Part shown: positions 52,212-61,590 of the stretch, piece by piece
How the letters are laid out: every line of letters starts with the position of its first letter
Position numbering within the stretch: the stretch's first letter is position 1
Assembly (NCBI GenBank): GCA_963775445.1
Contig: CAVZIT010000004.1
Span: forward strand, 434,001-498,000
Length of the DNA: 64,000 nucleotides
Source of the DNA: Dokdonella_A sp963775445
GTDB lineage: Bacteria; Pseudomonadota; Gammaproteobacteria; Xanthomonadales; Rhodanobacteraceae
Direction of reading: 5' to 3'
The notes under the pieces: generated by a model
Databases searched by the model: none
What the model saw: only the letters and a program-made list of their open reading frames with translations
What the model was told of the DNA's origin: nothing
Made by a program: the position numbers and the translations under genes

Positions 52212-52383
52212 CAGGCCATTATGAAGTCGCCCCGGGCGATGACCTAGGAGGTTTCACGAAAAGCCATTACGGCGGCCTTCAATGGATGTTGTGCAACGCC
52301 CATGGCCGCTCGCCGCATCCCGGGCGAATCGGACGCCCACGCCGTATCGCTATACTGCCCGACCGGACCTGTCTGCGATCGCC

Positions 52384-53682
52384 GTGTTCCAGCGCTTCCT
52401 GTACACGTTGACGATGTACCTGCTCACGCCGGTGATTCTGTATCGACTGGCGGCGCGCGGTTTGCGTTATCCGGATTACTTCGAGCGCTGGCGCGAGCGA
52501 TTCGGTTTCTTTCCGGATCCGGAACTCAGGGACAGCATCTGGGTACACGCGGTGTCTGTCGGCGAGGTCAACGCCGCCGTGCCGCTGATCGAGGCGTTGA
52601 TGCGACGCTACCGCAACGTGCCGCTGGTCATCACGACGGTGACGCCTACCGGTTCCGAGCGCGTGCAAAAGCTGTTCGGCGAGCGCGCATTTCATGTCTA
52701 TCTTCCGTACGACCTCACCGCATCGATCGAGCGCTTTCTTGATCGTGTGCGACCGCGACTCGCGGTGGTCATGGAGACCGAGATCTGGCCCAATCTGTTC
52801 ATGACCTGCAACGGGCGGGGAATTCCCATCGTTGTGGCCAATGCACGCCTGTCGGAGCGTTCGTTGCGCGGCTACGGCCCGGTACGACCCATGGCGCGTC
52901 GCGCGATTCGCTGCGCGAAATTCGTCGCGGCGCAATCGGCCTCCGATGCCGAACGCCTGCTTGCCCTGGGCACGCCACCGCAACGTCTGGCCGTGGTCGG
53001 CAATCTGAAATTCGACATGCAGCTGCCGGTCGGAGTGCGCGAACGCGGAGCGAAATATCGCGCCGCGTGGGGGGAGCAGCGTCCGGTCTGGATCGCCGCG
53101 AGCACCCACGAAGGCGAGGAATTGGCGGTACTGAAGGCGCATACCGCGGTGCTTCGGCGATTTCCGGACGCGCTGCTGCTGGTTGCGCCGCGGCATCCAG
53201 AGCGGTTCAAGTTCATCGCGGCATCATGTCGGGCGCTGGGATTTCGCACCGAGACGCGCAGCGAGGACCATCGCGCGGACCCCGCATGCCAATGTTTCGT
53301 CATCGACACGATGGGCGAATTACTCGGATTCTACGCCGGCGCTGACGTGGCCTTTGTCGGCGGCAGCCTGGTGCCGGTCGGTGGACACAACCTGCTTGAG
53401 CCCGCGGCACTGATGAAGCCTGTGTTGGTGGGCCCCTACACGTTCAATTTTGCCGAAATCACCGAGGACCTCATTGCCGCCTATGCAGCCCAGCGCATCG
53501 CCGACGCGGATGCGCTGGGACCGGCGGTTGTACGCCTGCTTGCGCGCGAGCAGGACCGGCGTTCGATGGGGGAAGCGGCTCGAGCGGTCATGCAGCATGA
53601 ACGGGGCGCCGTCGAGCGCACCATGACCATCATCGAGCGGGTATTGATCGAGGCTGACGCGAGCGCAGCTCAACGCGAATAG
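52384..53682 (+). CDS. waaA: Kdo transferase WaaA (KdtA)
   Basis: 432 residues. N-terminal anchor (LYTLTMYLLTPVILYRL), then IWVHAVSVGEVNAAVPLIEAL, TTVTPTGSERVQ, YLPYDLTASIERFLDRVRPRLAVVMETEIWPNL, GNLKFDM, WIAASTHEGEE and GGSLVPVGGHNLLEPAALMKPVLVGPYTFNF. It adds Kdo to lipid IVA. The GTG at 52384 gives the normal family start; an ATG at 52282 would add 34 unrelated residues. Order waaA-tolC-pcm is the usual one in Xanthomonadales. Confidence 0.94.
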   Translation: MFQRFLYTLTMYLLTPVILYRLAARGLRYPDYFERWRERFGFFPDPELRDSIWVHAVSVGEVNAAVPLIEALMRRYRNVPLVITTVTPTGSERVQKLFGERAFHVYLPYDLTASIERFLDRVRPRLAVVMETEIWPNLFMTCNGRGIPIVVANARLSERSLRGYGPVRPMARRAIRCAKFVAAQSASDAERLLALGTPPQRLAVVGNLKFDMQLPVGVRERGAKYRAAWGEQRPVWIAASTHEGEELAVLKAHTAVLRRFPDALLLVAPRHPERFKFIAASCRALGFRTETRSEDHRADPACQCFVIDTMGELLGFYAGADVAFVGGSLVPVGGHNLLEPAALMKPVLVGPYTFNFAEITEDLIAAYAAQRIADADALGPAVVRLLAREQDRRSMGEAARAVMQHERGAVERTMTIIERVLIEADASAAQRE

Positions 53683-53683
53683 C

Positions 53684-53700
53684 GCTGGAATCATTCCAGC
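53684..53700. other. Short hairpin built over the tolC stop codon
   Basis: GCTGGAA and TTCCAGC pair across TCA, which is the tolC stop codon read on the minus strand. The stem is only 7 bp and has no T run, so termination is uncertain. It sits exactly between the convergent waaA and tolC genes. Confidence 0.4.
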
Positions 53701-55076
53701 AGGGAATTGACCAGCTGCAAATCGCGCAACTGGATCACGCCGGCGGACTGCTTGAGCTTGAGACCATTGAGCACGAAGCTGTGGCGCGCCTGCGAATAAT
53801 CGCTTTGCGCCTGCAAAAGCTGCTGCTGGCTGATCAGGACATCGACGATCGTGCGCGTACCGACCTCGTAACCGGCCTGGGTGGCATCCAGCGAACTCTT
53901 GGCGGATACCACGGCCTGCTTGCGCGCTTCGACTTCACTTGCTCCCGCAATCACGGCGCGATAGTTGCTTCGCGTGTCGCGCACCACCTGGCGGCGCTGA
54001 AGTTCGTACTGATCCTGCGCGAAATCGCGGTTGTAGATGGCCTGGCGTACGCGCGATTGCGTGAGGCCGCCGGTAAACAGCGGCACATTGAGGGAAAATC
54101 CGATCGCCGTGTCAGAGCGCGTGCTGTTGGTGTGGATCTCGCCGCCGTACTGTGCGGAATTCTGGTCCGCCCAGGTCGGTGCGCGCGTGTAGATCACCTG
54201 ACCGGTGATGGTCGGCAGATGGGCGGCGCGCGCGGTATTGACGTTGTCGCCGGCTGCGTCGAGCTGGTACGCAAAGGAACTCAGCGCGGGATTTTCCTTG
54301 AGCGCGACATCCACCCACTTGCTCGGATCGTCCGGTTTCGGATGATCGAGCGGCAAGTCGTCGCGCAACGTCTTCAAGGTGCCGGGTTTCTTGTTGGTGA
54401 GCTGACGCACGCCTTCGCGCGCGTCGTCGAGCGCGTTCTGCGCAGCGATCACGTTGGCAACAGCGGAGTCGTGGTTGGCCTTGGCATCGTTGACGTCGGT
54501 GATGGCCGACAAGCCAACCTGAAAGCGCTGTTGTGCCTGCTCGAACTGACGGTTGAGTGCGCGTTCGTTGGACGTGGCGAATTTGAGCGCGTCCTCGGCT
54601 GTCAGCACCGCGAAGTAGGCCGTGGCGACCCGCACATACAGGTCCTGCTGTGCGGCATCGTAGGTTGCGTCGCCGGCCCGTGCTTGTGCCTTGCTCGATG
54701 CCAGTGCGGTCCATTGACTGATATCCAGGATGCTCTGGTTCAAAGTGCCGTTGAGCGTGCGTCCGTAGCTGTTTGACGAGGATGTGATCGGCACCAGCAC
54801 GAGGTTGCCGCTGGGGTCGTTGAAGAACTGCTCGTTGGTGCCGCTGCTGCGATCCTTCCGGTAATCGAGACCGGCGCTGAGCTGCGGCAACAATTGCGAA
54901 CGCGCCTGATCGACGCCTTCCTCCGTTGCGTACTTGGTTGCCTCGGCGCCGGCCAGTTGGGGATCCGAAGCCCGCGCTTCCTGGTAGATCTGGAGCAAGT
55001 CGTCGGCTTGGGCAGTGGGCGCGAACACACCAGGCAACACGGCCAAGGCCAGCAACAGGGAACAAGTGCGCATCAT
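53691..55076 (-). CDS. tolC: TolC family outer-membrane efflux channel
   Basis: 461 residues. Signal peptide ending PTAQA, then two homologous halves each of long coiled helices and beta strands: LLQIYQEARASDPQLAGAEATKYATEEGVDQARSQLLPQLSAGLDY, FEQAQQRFQVGLSAITDVNDAKANHDSA in the first, and GFSLNVPLFTGGLTQSRVRQA, LDATQAGYEVGTRTIVDVLISQQQLLQAQ in the second. It serves type I secretion and multidrug efflux as the outer-membrane duct. No inner-membrane partner is adjacent. Confidence 0.94.
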   Translation of the reverse strand: MMRTCSLLLALAVLPGVFAPTAQADDLLQIYQEARASDPQLAGAEATKYATEEGVDQARSQLLPQLSAGLDYRKDRSSGTNEQFFNDPSGNLVLVPITSSSNSYGRTLNGTLNQSILDISQWTALASSKAQARAGDATYDAAQQDLYVRVATAYFAVLTAEDALKFATSNERALNRQFEQAQQRFQVGLSAITDVNDAKANHDSAVANVIAAQNALDDAREGVRQLTNKKPGTLKTLRDDLPLDHPKPDDPSKWVDVALKENPALSSFAYQLDAAGDNVNTARAAHLPTITGQVIYTRAPTWADQNSAQYGGEIHTNSTRSDTAIGFSLNVPLFTGGLTQSRVRQAIYNRDFAQDQYELQRRQVVRDTRSNYRAVIAGASEVEARKQAVVSAKSSLDATQAGYEVGTRTIVDVLISQQQLLQAQSDYSQARHSFVLNGLKLKQSAGVIQLRDLQLVNSLLE

Positions 55077-55115
55077 CGATTCATCCTCGGCAAAACAGGA
55101 AATTGCGCACGCCGT

Positions 55116-55769
55116 TCACAGCACGAAGCGCTGGGGGGGCGCGGCATGATTGAGGTAAGGGAGGTCCGTTTCGAACAGGATTTCCTCATGCCAGTGATCG
55201 CCATCCCCGCGTGTCGCGAGCATCGCCTGCATCGCCGGTGACGCACCGATCACGGCAAACAGCCTGCCACCCGGACGAACCCACTCGCGAAACGCATCCG
55301 GCAATGCGTAGACCGCGCCGGTCAGCACGACCACGTCGAACGTTTCGCTGGTCGCGAAATTTTCGAGCACAGTGGCTACTTCGACGTGGGCGTTGGAGAT
55401 CGCAGCTTTCACGAGCCGGGATCTGGCCATCTCTGCGAGATCGGCATGTTGCTCGACACTGAGGACCGCATCGGCCAGCTGCGCCAAGCAGGCCGTGACA
55501 AAGCCCGAGCCCGTGCCGATTTCGAGTACGCGATCCGTCGCCTTCAACGCCAGCGCCTGCAGCAGGCGGCCTTCGACGACAGGCTTCATCATGCTCTCGC
55601 CGTGGCCGATCGGCAGTTCGGTGTCGGCAAAGGCCAGCTTGCGATAGGCCGGCGCGACGAAGTCCTCGCGCGGCACATCCGTGAGCACGTCCAAAGTACG
55701 CGCATCGAGCACGTCCCAGGTTCGCACCTGGTTTTCCACCATGTTCCGCCTTGCCAGTTCAAAATCCAT
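55116..55769 (-). CDS. pcm: Protein-L-isoaspartate O-methyltransferase
   Basis: 217 residues from the ATG at 55769. The N-terminal RRNMVENQVRTWDVLD and PREDFVAP, the AdoMet loop VLEIGTGSGFVTACLAQLA, and the post-loop acid VEQHADLAEMAR match the PCMT family as seen next to tolC in Xanthomonadales. The usual PIG(H/Q)GQT(I)S motif reads ELPIGHGESMMKPVVEG. It may repair isoaspartyl residues; the Xanthomonas group is divergent and its activity is not established. Confidence 0.85.
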   Translation of the reverse strand: MDFELARRNMVENQVRTWDVLDARTLDVLTDVPREDFVAPAYRKLAFADTELPIGHGESMMKPVVEGRLLQALALKATDRVLEIGTGSGFVTACLAQLADAVLSVEQHADLAEMARSRLVKAAISNAHVEVATVLENFATSETFDVVVLTGAVYALPDAFREWVRPGGRLFAVIGASPAMQAMLATRGDGDHWHEEILFETDLPYLNHAAPPQRFVL

Positions 55770-56171
55770 CTGCTTCTTCCATCCACATACGTCGCCGGGT
55801 GTCGAGCGCGCAAAAAAAAACGTTTCTCTCGTTGGCGCCAAATGCGAGCAAGCCTGGGCGTCCGTTACTACCGCGAACCTTCACCTTGTCCGCGATGGCA
55901 TCCATCGCCGAAGTGCCGGAAGTCACCGACGACGCCTGCCACGATGATGGCAAGTCAGGCCGGAATTCGACCGCTCGCGGACACCCGGACACTGTCCGGC
56001 TCATCCTGGACGCGCTCCTGACGACGCAACGCACCCATTTCCCGTACGACATGGGTTCCTATAGCAAGGGGCGAGCCACATCCCGATTTGTCGCCCGGAC
56101 CCAGCGGCCGGACTATTCATGAACCGACCAGTATAGTATGCTCAATCGGATGATTTATCCATGTTGCGAAA
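55770..56171. other. Intergenic region upstream of the TetR gene
   Basis: 402 nt without a recognised gene. Nine A residues at 55813-55821 and a TATAGT (56132-56137), 35 nt before the TetR start, are the only notable marks; the latter could be a -10 element but no good -35 matches it. A clean palindromic operator was not found. Confidence 0.35.
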
Positions 56172-56834
56172 ATGATTCCAGCTCCTGAAAAATCCCCGGG
56201 TCCGGGACGGCCCAAGGATCTCGAAAAGCGCGATGCGATTCTCGGTGCGGCCAAGCGCCTGTTTCCCCTGCGCGGCTTTGAAGGCACCAGCATGGATGCG
56301 ATCGCGGCCGAAGCGGGTGTCTCCAAACTTACCGTTTACAGTCATTTTCGCGACAAGGAGACCTTGTTCGTCGAAGCGGTGCGTGCCAAATGCGAGTCGC
56401 AGATGCCTGCCGCATTGTTTGCTCTTGATTCGAACGGCAGCGTGCGCAGACAGCTCGAAGCGATCGCGGGGGCGTTCTTCGCACTCATTACCGGTCAGGA
56501 AGCGATTGCGCTGCACCGCTTGCTGAGCGCCGGTGCGGGCTCGTCGCCCAAACTTGCGCAGCTCTTCTGGGAGGCTGGCCCACAGCGTGTACAGCAGACA
56601 TTCGCGGACTTCCTGCAGCGCCAGGTGAATGCGGGTCGCATGGAAATTCCCGACGTGAAACGGGCCGCCGCGCAGTTTTTCTGCCTGCTCAAGGGTGAAT
56701 ACCACGCCCGCCTGTTATGCGGTTGCGCAAGACCCTGCGACGCGGCCGAGATCGACCAGCACCTGCACGCCACGGTGGATTTCTTCCTGCGCGCGTATGT
56801 GCCGTGCTCGGTGCGAGCCGGCCCCGCGCCCTAG
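56172..56834 (+). CDS. TetR/AcrR family transcriptional regulator
   Basis: 220 residues. The N-terminal DNA-binding domain is typical: RDAILGAAKRLFPLRGFEGTSMDAIAAEAGVSKLTVYSHFRDKETLFVEAV. The C-terminal half (FADFLQRQVNAGRMEIPDVKRAAAQFFCLLKGEYHARLL) is like the AefR-type C-domain of efflux and quorum-linked repressors, and carries a CGCARPC cluster near the end that could respond to metal or oxidant (inference). No transporter gene is adjacent, so its target is not obvious. Confidence 0.9.
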   Translation: MIPAPEKSPGPGRPKDLEKRDAILGAAKRLFPLRGFEGTSMDAIAAEAGVSKLTVYSHFRDKETLFVEAVRAKCESQMPAALFALDSNGSVRRQLEAIAGAFFALITGQEAIALHRLLSAGAGSSPKLAQLFWEAGPQRVQQTFADFLQRQVNAGRMEIPDVKRAAAQFFCLLKGEYHARLLCGCARPCDAAEIDQHLHATVDFFLRAYVPCSVRAGPAP

Positions 56835-56925
56835 ACCTTCGCCCGAGGTCGTGCCGCTCGGCCTGGCGCACGCCATTCCCGCGTTCGCATCGAGCGAGAG
56901 ACACCGCTATTCGAGCGCAGATTGT

Positions 56926-57111
56926 TCAGTCACGATCAGTCGAGGCCGAAATATCGAACGCTCCGTCAGTGTGGACATGCAGCGCAAGTTCGATCGGCCG
57001 ACAACAAACCGCGCAATCCTCGATGTAGCGTTGCGAGCCCGCCGACGTATCGACACGCGTTTCGAAGCTCTCGCCGCAGTAGGGACAGACCACATCGATG
57101 AATTGGAGCAT
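56926..57111 (-). CDS. CPXCG-motif cysteine-rich small protein
   Basis: 61 residues. VVCPYCGESFE and IEDCAVCCRPIEL give two CxxC pairs for one zinc ion, as in the Cys-rich CPXCG family. ATG at 57111 with GAAGCGATG in front, 4 nt downstream of the hemW stop, so probably co-transcribed with it. Function unknown. Confidence 0.85.
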   Translation of the reverse strand: MLQFIDVVCPYCGESFETRVDTSAGSQRYIEDCAVCCRPIELALHVHTDGAFDISASTDRD

Positions 57112-57115
57112 CGCT

Positions 57116-58315
57116 TCACGTCCTTGGCCGATCGGGAAGGAACAGTTCCATGAGGTCGTTGAGAAAGCGCTGTCCCAAGGCACTCGCTCGAAGGCGCCCG
57201 GGTTCATCGCAGAGCCATCCGTGTGAGCCTGCCTGCCCCAGTGTCACGGCGATGTTGGAAAGCGGCAGTCCGGTTCGTTGGGCAAACGTATCCGTCGGCA
57301 CTCCGTGGTAGAGCCGCAACACATTCAGCATGAACTCGAACGGCAACTGGTCCGCGGCAATGGAATCCGTGTGTCCAAAGCGGCCGGCACCCGCGTGCCT
57401 CTCGAGGTAGCCGCGCGGGACCTTCAATTTGGTCGTGCGTATCACCGCTCCGGTTGCGGCATCGCTGATTTTGCCGTGGGCGCCTGCGCCGATGCCGAGA
57501 TAGTCACCGAACGACCAGTAGTTGCTGTTGTGCACGCATTCGCTGCCGCGACGTGAGTAGGCGGAGACTTCATAGTGTTCGAATCCCGCATGTGCAATGC
57601 GCTGCGCGCAGTGCTCCTGCATCTCCCAGGCGGCATCCTCGTCGGGTAGTGGCGGCGGTCGCGCGGCGAACAGCGTGTTGGGTTCGAGCGTGAGCTGATA
57701 GTGCGACAGGTGCATCGGCGCAAACGCGAGCGCGCGCTCGATGTCTTCGAGCGCCTGGTTCAGCGTCTGCTCGGGCAGCGCGTACATCAGATCGAGGTTG
57801 ATGTTGTCGTAGCCCGCATCCTGCGCATCGCGAATTGCGATTTCGGTTTCGGCGGCCGTGTGGATTCGGCCAAGGCGACGCAGCTTGTCGTCGTCAAAAC
57901 TCTGCACGCCGAAGCTGATGCGATTGACACCGGCGCCAAGATAACCATCAAACCGCCCGTGCTCTACCGTGCCCGGATTGGTTTCGAGCGTGATCTCTGC
58001 GTCGCGTTCAATCGCCAGGCGCTTGGCTACGCCATCGATCACCCGGGCGATCGCGTCGGGAGCGAACAGGCTCGGCGTGCCGCCCCCGAAAAAAAGGCTG
58101 ACCAGGGGACGCTCGGCCAGCGCCGCGGCGTGCTCGTGCAGGTCACGATCGAGATCGGCCAGCAGCGCGTTGACGTACTCATCGACAGGCAGTGCGCCGG
58201 TTTGCGCGTGCGAATTGAAATCGCAATAAGGACATTTCCGCACGCACCAGGGAATGTGGATGTACAGCGACAACGGGGGCGCTTTGAGCAGCGCGGTCTC
58301 GACATGCAGCGTCAT
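57116..58315 (-). CDS. hemW: Radical SAM heme chaperone HemW
   Basis: 399 residues. The radical SAM cluster motif C-x3-C-x2-C is Cys24, Cys28, Cys31 (CVRKCPYC). HemW marks include PLSLYIHIPW, LFFGGGTPSLF, ETNPGT, RISFGVQSF, LMYALPEQT, and the HemN C-terminal domain (YLGIGAGAHGKI, FEFMLNVLRL). Long mis-called as coproporphyrinogen oxidase, HemW binds and passes heme. Its ATG overlaps the rdgB stop (ATGA). Confidence 0.94.
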   Translation of the reverse strand: MTLHVETALLKAPPLSLYIHIPWCVRKCPYCDFNSHAQTGALPVDEYVNALLADLDRDLHEHAAALAERPLVSLFFGGGTPSLFAPDAIARVIDGVAKRLAIERDAEITLETNPGTVEHGRFDGYLGAGVNRISFGVQSFDDDKLRRLGRIHTAAETEIAIRDAQDAGYDNINLDLMYALPEQTLNQALEDIERALAFAPMHLSHYQLTLEPNTLFAARPPPLPDEDAAWEMQEHCAQRIAHAGFEHYEVSAYSRRGSECVHNSNYWSFGDYLGIGAGAHGKISDAATGAVIRTTKLKVPRGYLERHAGAGRFGHTDSIAADQLPFEFMLNVLRLYHGVPTDTFAQRTGLPLSNIAVTLGQAGSHGWLCDEPGRLRASALGQRFLNDLMELFLPDRPRT

Positions 58316-58914
58316 GGCGTGTCGCGGGTCCCGAAAAGTTCGCGCAGGTGTGCCAGCGCGCGGGCTCGATGGCTGATGCGATTTTTCGTGGCGGGGTCGA
58401 GTTCGGCTGCACTCAATCCCGAATCGCGATCCAGGAATACGGGGTCGTAACCGAAGCCGAGGTTTCCGCGCCGTTGCTCGAGTATCGAGCCGCGCCAGTG
58501 TCCCTCGGCAACCAGCGGCATTGGATCGATCGGCGAGCGCATCAGCGCAACCACACAGTGGAAGCTCGCGTGTCGCTGCGCGTCGGGAACATGCCGAAGT
58601 TCCGCAAGCAGCTTGTCGACATTTGCCTTCGCGTCGCCGTGGCTGCCCGCGTATCGCGCGGAAAGAAGCCCCGGTGCTCCGGCCAGCGCGTCGACACACA
58701 ATCCGGAGTCGTCTCCCAATGCGGGCATCGCGCTGATCCGCGTGGCGTGGCGCGCCTTCAGGATCGCGTTCTCGATGAAGCTTTGCCCGGTCTCGTCGAC
58801 TTCCGTGATGCCCAACGCGGATTGCGGGATGAGTTCGATTCCGAGATCGGCGAGGATCGCCTGCATTTCGCGCAATTTGCCGTCATTGCCACTCGCGAGA
58901 ACGACTTTTTTCAT
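58312..58914 (-). CDS. rdgB: Non-canonical purine NTP pyrophosphatase RdgB/HAM1
   Basis: 200 residues. The N-terminal substrate loop VVLASGNDGKLREM, EVDETGQSFIENAILKARHA, ALGDDSGLCVDAL with the catalytic aspartates, GFGYDPVFL and the closing NRISHRARAL are all in place. It removes ITP, dITP and XTP. Co-transcribed with hemW. The 160 nt to rph hold nothing recognised. Confidence 0.95.
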   Translation of the reverse strand: MKKVVLASGNDGKLREMQAILADLGIELIPQSALGITEVDETGQSFIENAILKARHATRISAMPALGDDSGLCVDALAGAPGLLSARYAGSHGDAKANVDKLLAELRHVPDAQRHASFHCVVALMRSPIDPMPLVAEGHWRGSILEQRRGNLGFGYDPVFLDRDSGLSAAELDPATKNRISHRARALAHLRELFGTRDTP

Positions 58915-59074
58915 GACGGCGCTTGCGAGGCGCCCGTATCTCTCGAGCAAGCGCCGAAAAACAACCGACTCATTATCGAGAGAGCGACATCCCGTTGCAC
59001 GGACTCCATCGGACAAACAGGAAAAGACGGTCCGCATGCCACCGGGGAACGATTTGCACGCAATACGCTTCGCA

Positions 59075-59800
59075 TCAGGTGGCGAGCGCCTCGCGCTGGC
59101 GGGCGCAGAGGGTGGTTATCCCTTCCGCGGCCAGTCCCAGCAGCGCATCGAGCTCCTCGCGGCGAAAGGCATGACCTTCCGCGGTTCCCTGCAATTCGAT
59201 GAAGCCGCCGCCATCGTTCATGACGACGTTCATGTCGGTATCGCAGTCAGAATCCTCGGCATAATCGAGATCGAGTACCGGCACTCCGCGATAGATGCCG
59301 ACCGATACCGCCGCGACGGCGCCGACGACCGGATTGCGCGCAATCCGGTTCTTCTTCTGCAGCCAGGTGATCGCATCGCACAACGCAACATAGGCCCCGG
59401 TGATTGCGGCGGTACGCGTGCCGCCGTCGGCCTGCAGAACATCGCAATCGAGCGTGATGGTACGCTCGCCGAGCGCGGCACGATTGACGCATGCGCGCAG
59501 CGAACGACCGATCAGACGCTGGATCTCCATGCTGCGGCCACCCTGTTTGCCGCGCATGGCCTCACGCTGGGTGCGATCATGGGTTGCGCGTGGCAGCATG
59601 CCGTATTCCGCCGTGATCCAGCCCTCGCCCTTGCCGCGCAGGAAGGGTGGCACGCGCTCCTCGACACTCGCGGTGCACAGCACGCGAGTGTCGCCGAAAG
59701 CAATCAGCACCGAGCCTTCCGCATGGCGCGTGAAGGCCCGCTCTATTGCGATCTGTCGCAATTGGCCGGCGCTGCGGCCGGAGGGTCGGGCGAACGTCAT
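59075..59800 (-). CDS. rph: Ribonuclease PH
   Basis: 241 residues: RPSGRSAGQLRQIAIE, SVLIAFGDTRVLCTASVEE, GWITAEYGMLPRATHDR, GRSMEIQRLIGRSLRA, LDCDVLQADGGTRTAAITGAYVAL and LDLDYAEDSDCDTDMNVVMND are the RNase PH signature segments. It trims tRNA 3' ends phosphorolytically. Divergent from yicC with 72 nt between them, which must carry both promoters. Confidence 0.96.
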   Translation of the reverse strand: MTFARPSGRSAGQLRQIAIERAFTRHAEGSVLIAFGDTRVLCTASVEERVPPFLRGKGEGWITAEYGMLPRATHDRTQREAMRGKQGGRSMEIQRLIGRSLRACVNRAALGERTITLDCDVLQADGGTRTAAITGAYVALCDAITWLQKKNRIARNPVVGAVAAVSVGIYRGVPVLDLDYAEDSDCDTDMNVVMNDGGGFIELQGTAEGHAFRREELDALLGLAAEGITTLCARQREALAT

Positions 59801-59872
59801 TGCGCTGTCGCTATGGCAAAACGGCAGCGCAGTTTACCATTGCGTCTTGTCAGGCCAGCCGCGAGGCGAAGC

Positions 59873-60733
59873 ATGATCCGCAGCATGACTGCATTCGCAA
59901 GCGTCGAATGCGAGACCGAACAAGGCGGCCTCGCCATGGAGCTGCGCTCCGTGAATCACCGTTATCTCGAACTCGGGTTGCGACTGCCGGAGGAGCTGCG
60001 CAGCCTCGAGCCCCAGATTCGCGAGCGCGTCGGTGCCCGGCTGTCCCGGGGGAAGGTCGACCTGACCCTGCGCAACAAATCGGCGATCAAGTCGTCTGAG
60101 TTGTTGCTGGACGAGAACGTTGTAACTCGACTGGCCGCCGCCGCCGCCGCACTTGCCCCTCGCTTCGGACGACTCGATGTGGATTTCCTTTCGCTGCTGG
60201 CGTGGCCGGGCGTGTTGAGCGAGCGCGCCGTCGAAACTGAAACGCTGCAAGGCAATGTGCTGGACCTGCTCGATTGTGCACTGGACGACATGATCGCGAC
60301 GCGTGAACGCGAAGGCGAACGCTTGGCCGGCTTCCTGAGCGAGCGGCTCGATGCGATCGAACGCCTCGTCGCCGACGTGCGCGCGCACCTTCCCGAGGTT
60401 CGCGCGGCCCTGCGTGCCCGCCTCGACGCGCGGCTTGCCGAAATCAAGCAGCCCGCGGAACCTGGTCGCATCGAACAGGAGATCGTCATGCAGCTTTCGC
60501 GCATGGATGTCGACGAGGAACTCGATCGGTTGAGTGCGCATATCGCCGAAGCCAGGCGCATATTCAGCCTGAGGGAGGCGGTCGGCCGCAGGCTCGATTT
60601 TCTGATGCAGGAATTCAACCGCGAAGCCAACACGCTGGGCTCGAAATCGGCCGATCCGCGCACCACCAGCGCGGCGGTGGAACTCAAGGTGCTGATCGAG
60701 CAGATGCGCGAACAAGTGCAGAACCTGGAATGA
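59873..60733 (+). CDS. yicC: YicC family endoribonuclease
   Basis: 286 residues: IRSMTAFASVE, LRSVNHRYLELGLRLPEELRSLEP, ARLSRGKVDLTL, LLAWPGVL and the end RIFSLREAVGRRLDFLMQEFNREANTLGSKSAD match YicC over the full length. YicC-type proteins are ribonucleases that influence small-RNA decay. The ATG at 59873 is used; a long frame running in from the left is antisense to rdgB and rph. gmk follows on the same strand. Confidence 0.94.
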   Translation: MIRSMTAFASVECETEQGGLAMELRSVNHRYLELGLRLPEELRSLEPQIRERVGARLSRGKVDLTLRNKSAIKSSELLLDENVVTRLAAAAAALAPRFGRLDVDFLSLLAWPGVLSERAVETETLQGNVLDLLDCALDDMIATREREGERLAGFLSERLDAIERLVADVRAHLPEVRAALRARLDARLAEIKQPAEPGRIEQEIVMQLSRMDVDEELDRLSAHIAEARRIFSLREAVGRRLDFLMQEFNREANTLGSKSADPRTTSAAVELKVLIEQMREQVQNLE

Positions 60734-60797
60734 TCACGCTCACCTTCCTGGCGAGCATGCTTTCGCGTTCGCTCGCGACCCCCGGGTGGTTTGCACT

Positions 60798-61412
60798 ATG
60801 AGCGGCACCTTGTTCATCGTCGCGGCCCCCTCGGGCGCGGGAAAGACCAGCCTGGTGAAGGCGCTGCTCGAACGCGAACCGGGCATTTCACTGTCGGTGT
60901 CCTACACATCGCGGCTGCCGCGCCCGGGCGAGATCGATGGCGTCCACTACCACTTCGTTTCGCGCGAGGTGTTCGAGCGCATGGCTGCGGCTGATTTGTT
61001 CTTCGAATATGCCGACGTGCATGGTGATTTGAAGGGCACAGCGGTCAGTGCCGTGGAGCCCCTGCTGGCCGCCGGACGCGACGTGCTGCTCGAGATCGAT
61101 TGGCAGGGAGCGCGGCAGGTGCGGCGCAAGCTGTCGGATTGCCTCGGCATCTTCATTCTGCCTCCATCGCGCGAGGAACTAGAACGGCGCCTTCGCGCGC
61201 GCGCGTCCGACAGCGCCGACGCGATCGCGCGCCGCCTGGCCGATTCGCGAGCGGATATTGCGCGTGCCGATGAGTTCGAATTCCTCGTGGTCAACGACGA
61301 CTTCGTACAGGCGATCGACGATCTTCGCGCAATCGTCAACTGTCAGCGCTTGCGCACTGCGCGTCAGTGCGAACGCCACGCGGCCCTGCTCGCGGACCTC
61401 AAGCGGACCTGA
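60798..61412 (+). CDS. gmk: Guanylate kinase
   Basis: 204 residues. P-loop APSGAGKTS (9-17), the GMP-binding VSYTSRLPRPGEIDGVHYHFVS and EYADVHGD, and VLLEIDWQGARQVR are classical. It makes GDP from GMP. In many gammaproteobacteria rpoZ and spoT follow; here 178 nt without a recognised gene (61413-61590) leads to mlaF instead. Confidence 0.96.
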   Translation: MSGTLFIVAAPSGAGKTSLVKALLEREPGISLSVSYTSRLPRPGEIDGVHYHFVSREVFERMAAADLFFEYADVHGDLKGTAVSAVEPLLAAGRDVLLEIDWQGARQVRRKLSDCLGIFILPPSREELERRLRARASDSADAIARRLADSRADIARADEFEFLVVNDDFVQAIDDLRAIVNCQRLRTARQCERHAALLADLKRT

Positions 61413-61590
61413 AGATCGATACGCCGAGGACAAGTCCGTACCCCCCGGACCGATTGATCGGCTTGCGCGTGCCGGGCGAGCCGGGAGAAGTGGCCGAGTT
61501 GCTCTTCGCGACGATGCATCGATGCTGGCGGCCGCTTCGGCGCTCCGTTAAGGTAGCTGCCCCTTGCAGCCGCTATCGAACCGACGCCCC

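Noticed and set aside
56120..56171. TetR operator in front of the TetR gene
   Set aside because: The AT-rich stretch around 56132 looks like a -10 element, but no convincing inverted repeat of 8 bp or more could be found there.
58613..59872. A plus-strand open frame running into yicC that would add 420 codons
   Set aside because: It is antisense to rdgB and rph, which are both intact; YicC starts naturally at 59873.
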